The notes beneath the pieces were generated by a model. It ran no database searches. It worked only from the letters and a program-made list of their open reading frames with translations, and was not told where the DNA came from. Both the position numbers and the translations under genes were made by a program. DNA of 16,211 nucleotides from Candidatus Rokuibacteriota bacterium (GTDB taxonomy: Bacteria; JAUVQV01), in contig JAUVQV010000002.1 in assembly GCA_030597995.1 (NCBI GenBank), positions 1 through 16,211 on the forward strand, in the 5' to 3' direction. Positions 14,794 through 16,211 of the stretch are shown one piece after another; within the stretch, counting starts at the first letter, position 1, and every line of letters begins with the position of its first letter.

Positions 14794-15530
14794 GACGCAC
14801 CATTGCAGCCGCGAAGAACCGGTCGGGAAATATCCAGGAGACTTACCTCCTGGCCCGCAAACTCTATGACAAGGAGAATGTCCCTGAGGCCGAAAAGCTG
14901 CTGGTGAAACTGGCGGAAAAAACTCCTTTCTTTGCCGATGTATTCAACAAGCTGGGAGTGATCTACCACCAGCGCGGAGCTTTCGGCAAGGCGTCGAAGG
15001 CTTTCGAGAAAGCTCTGGAACTCAACCCGCGCTACACAGAAGCCTCTCTCAATCTGGCGGTGACTTACAACAATCTCGGTCGTTACGAAAAGGCCAGCGC
15101 CACCTTCCAGAAGGCGGCGCGTTTCACCCGTGGCACCTCGGATTCCCTGGATCCTTTCATTCGCGGGAAACTTGCCAACCAGCACGCTGCGTTAGCCGAC
15201 ATCTACTACGATCTCAACTTTTTCGACCGGTCTGTGGAGGAATACCGGAAAGCGGTGGAGATGGGGCCGAAATTCGCAGATGTTCGTACCAAGATGGCCA
15301 TCGCCTATCGGGAGAAGGGGGATTTTGACAAGGCCCTGGAGGAGTTCAAGGAGGCCCTCAAGGTAAACTCGAAATATATACCCGCCTACCTCCACCTCGG
15401 TGTTACCTACTACATGCGTGGGCTTGTCGACCACGCGATCCGGGTCTGGAAGACCGCCCTCAAGGCCAGCCCCGATGATAAATCGGTACAGGTCTACCTG
15501 GAGTTTATAAAGGACCGTAAGCAGAAATGA
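14790..15530 (+). CDS. TPR-repeat protein
   Basis: A 246-residue protein built almost entirely of tetratricopeptide repeats. I count about six: roughly residues 16-46, 49-82, 83-116, 134-165, 166-199 and 200-233, with LGVIYHQRGAFGKASKAFEKALELNP as the clearest. No signal peptide or membrane segment is seen, so it is probably cytoplasmic and works as a protein-interaction scaffold. No specific family name can be given. GTG 14790 overlaps the bamD stop (GTGA), with AGGAG at 14775-14779, 10 nt upstream. An in-frame ATG at 14724 inside bamD is less likely. Its 3-nt gap to the receiver gene suggests that the two act together, perhaps as regulator and adaptor; that is inference. Confidence 0.85.
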   Translation: MRRTIAAAKNRSGNIQETYLLARKLYDKENVPEAEKLLVKLAEKTPFFADVFNKLGVIYHQRGAFGKASKAFEKALELNPRYTEASLNLAVTYNNLGRYEKASATFQKAARFTRGTSDSLDPFIRGKLANQHAALADIYYDLNFFDRSVEEYRKAVEMGPKFADVRTKMAIAYREKGDFDKALEEFKEALKVNSKYIPAYLHLGVTYYMRGLVDHAIRVWKTALKASPDDKSVQVYLEFIKDRKQK

Positions 15531-15533
15531 TTC

Positions 15534-16076
15534 ATGCCTGAGGAACTCTGCCAATGCGGCTTTGGTGAGGAGTACTTCACCATCGAGGGAGACAAGAGTT
15601 TCTGCACGGTCTGCAGCGGACAGATAGTCGGGTCCCAGGGTCCTGTTGTCGATGAGCCGACGAAGCAGCAAGGCGCGAAAATAATCCTGGTGGACGATCA
15701 GCCGTTCTTCAGGCAGAAAATCAGTGAGTTTCTGTTCAAGCATGGCCATCAAGTCCTGGAGGCGGGGGAAGGGCTCGAGGCGGTACGTCTTCTCGCTCAG
15801 TCGCTGGAGCACTCTGCCAGGAAACGTTCGGAGCGGGTTGATGTGGTTATCCTGGATCTGGCAATGCCGGGATTGATCGACGGATTCCAGACCCTGGGGG
15901 TGGTCAAGGCGATGGATGAAAATCTCCCAGTCATAATATTAACCTCCAGCCCTCCCACTCCGGAGCTCCTTCAGAAGCTGGGACAGCTCAAGGCAAGAAA
16001 ATACCTCAATAAATCCTCGAAAAATCTCGACGAACTGCTCCTGAAGAACATCAGTATCCTCGTGCCGAGCACGTAA
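15534..16076 (+). CDS. Zinc-ribbon plus receiver-domain protein
   Basis: A 180-residue single-domain response regulator with an unusual front end. Residues 5-28 contain C6, C8, C24 and C27 (CxC and CxxC), which looks like a small zinc ribbon. After a ~20-residue linker comes a receiver domain (about 49-170): acidic pair D54-D55, phospho-acceptor D108 in VVILDLAMPG, T137 in VIILTSS, and K160. All phosphorylation residues are present. There is no DNA-binding or enzymatic output domain after the receiver, so output must come through protein contacts or the zinc segment. No kinase gene is in view. ATG 15534 lies 3 nt after the TPR stop with no clear Shine-Dalgarno, consistent with translational coupling. 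Confidence 0.85.
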   Translation: MPEELCQCGFGEEYFTIEGDKSFCTVCSGQIVGSQGPVVDEPTKQQGAKIILVDDQPFFRQKISEFLFKHGHQVLEAGEGLEAVRLLAQSLEHSARKRSERVDVVILDLAMPGLIDGFQTLGVVKAMDENLPVIILTSSPPTPELLQKLGQLKARKYLNKSSKNLDELLLKNISILVPST

Positions 16077-16089
16077 ACACCCGGTTGAG

Positions 16090-16209
16090 TTATGTGGGGG
16101 ATATGTTCGGCGCTGCGTTCTTGCGGCCGGCGGCGAGGAGTATGAGCCACGAGGCGGTTTTGAGCTCCAGGCAGAAGAGGAGGGTCTTCCAGATCCCGAG
16201 GAGGGGTAT
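16090..16209 (-). CDS. Possible C-terminus of hydrophobic protein (partial)
   Basis: On the minus strand a frame open from the window edge ends at a TAA (16090-16092) after 39 residues. It contains a hydrophobic stretch (IPLLGIWKTLLFCLEL, then ASWLILLAAG) and a short polar tail (RKNAAPNISPT), as expected for the last membrane segment of a protein. It would converge with the receiver gene across 13 nt. A competing + strand frame from ATG 16103 is also open to the edge but is basic, unremarkable and poorly spaced from its ribosome binding site. Sequence beyond the window is needed to decide, so this is a low-confidence call. Confidence 0.3.
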   Translation of the reverse strand: MPLLGIWKTLLFCLELKTASWLILLAAGRKNAAPNISPT

Positions 16210-16211
16210 GA

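Noticed and set aside
16103..16211. Plus-strand gene starting at ATG 16103
   Set aside because: The short basic peptide has no recognisable feature and poor ribosome-binding-site spacing; the opposite strand looks more protein-like.

Overview
The window is a moderately GC-rich, densely packed bacterial segment with almost every gene on the + strand. A BamD-type outer-membrane lipoprotein, a DksA, a bifunctional Rel and a stand-alone DUF1858 redox protein together suggest a Gram-negative of deltaproteobacterial type (Desulfobacterota sensu lato) or a nearby candidate phylum. This assignment is inferred from gene content, not from a phylogeny.

Region 1 (3-7467) is the end of the spc operon joined to the alpha operon, in the classical order rpsE, rplO, secY, adk, map, infA, rpmJ, rpsM, rpsK, rpsD, rpoA, rplQ, followed by a KH-domain gene, khpA. 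It supplies ribosomal proteins, the translocon channel SecY, adenylate kinase, methionine aminopeptidase, IF1 and the RNA polymerase alpha subunit. rpmD (uL30), usually between rpsE and rplO, is absent. The rpsM and rpsD leaders share a 19-nt element (15 of 19 identical). I see no internal promoter, so transcription probably enters from upstream.

Region 2 (7468-7886) is the only long gene-free stretch. It holds a 182-bp nested inverted repeat with 19-bp termini (7501-7682), resembling a miniature mobile or structured repeat, and then the leader of rel.

Region 3 (7887-13851) carries rel (ppGpp synthetase/hydrolase), ridA, rpmB (minus strand), a small DUF1858 CxxC protein, recG, dksA and a minus-strand acylphosphatase. 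Rel makes and destroys ppGpp, and DksA carries that signal to RNA polymerase, so both halves of the stringent response lie about 3 kb apart, next to the ribosomal genes they normally control. rpmB and dksA each have a good extended -10 sigma70-like promoter.

Region 4 (13852-16211) starts with a strong promoter (TTGACA, 17 nt, TATCTT) driving a tight three-gene unit: bamD, a six-repeat TPR protein overlapping it by 4 nt, and a receiver-domain protein with an N-terminal four-cysteine zinc-ribbon-like segment. The last ~120 bases may hold the C-terminus of a hydrophobic minus-strand protein.

Most of the window is conserved housekeeping sequence. The best leads for something undescribed are the paired rpsM/rpsD leader element, the 182-bp inverted repeat, the unusual rel leader and the zinc-ribbon/receiver protein.
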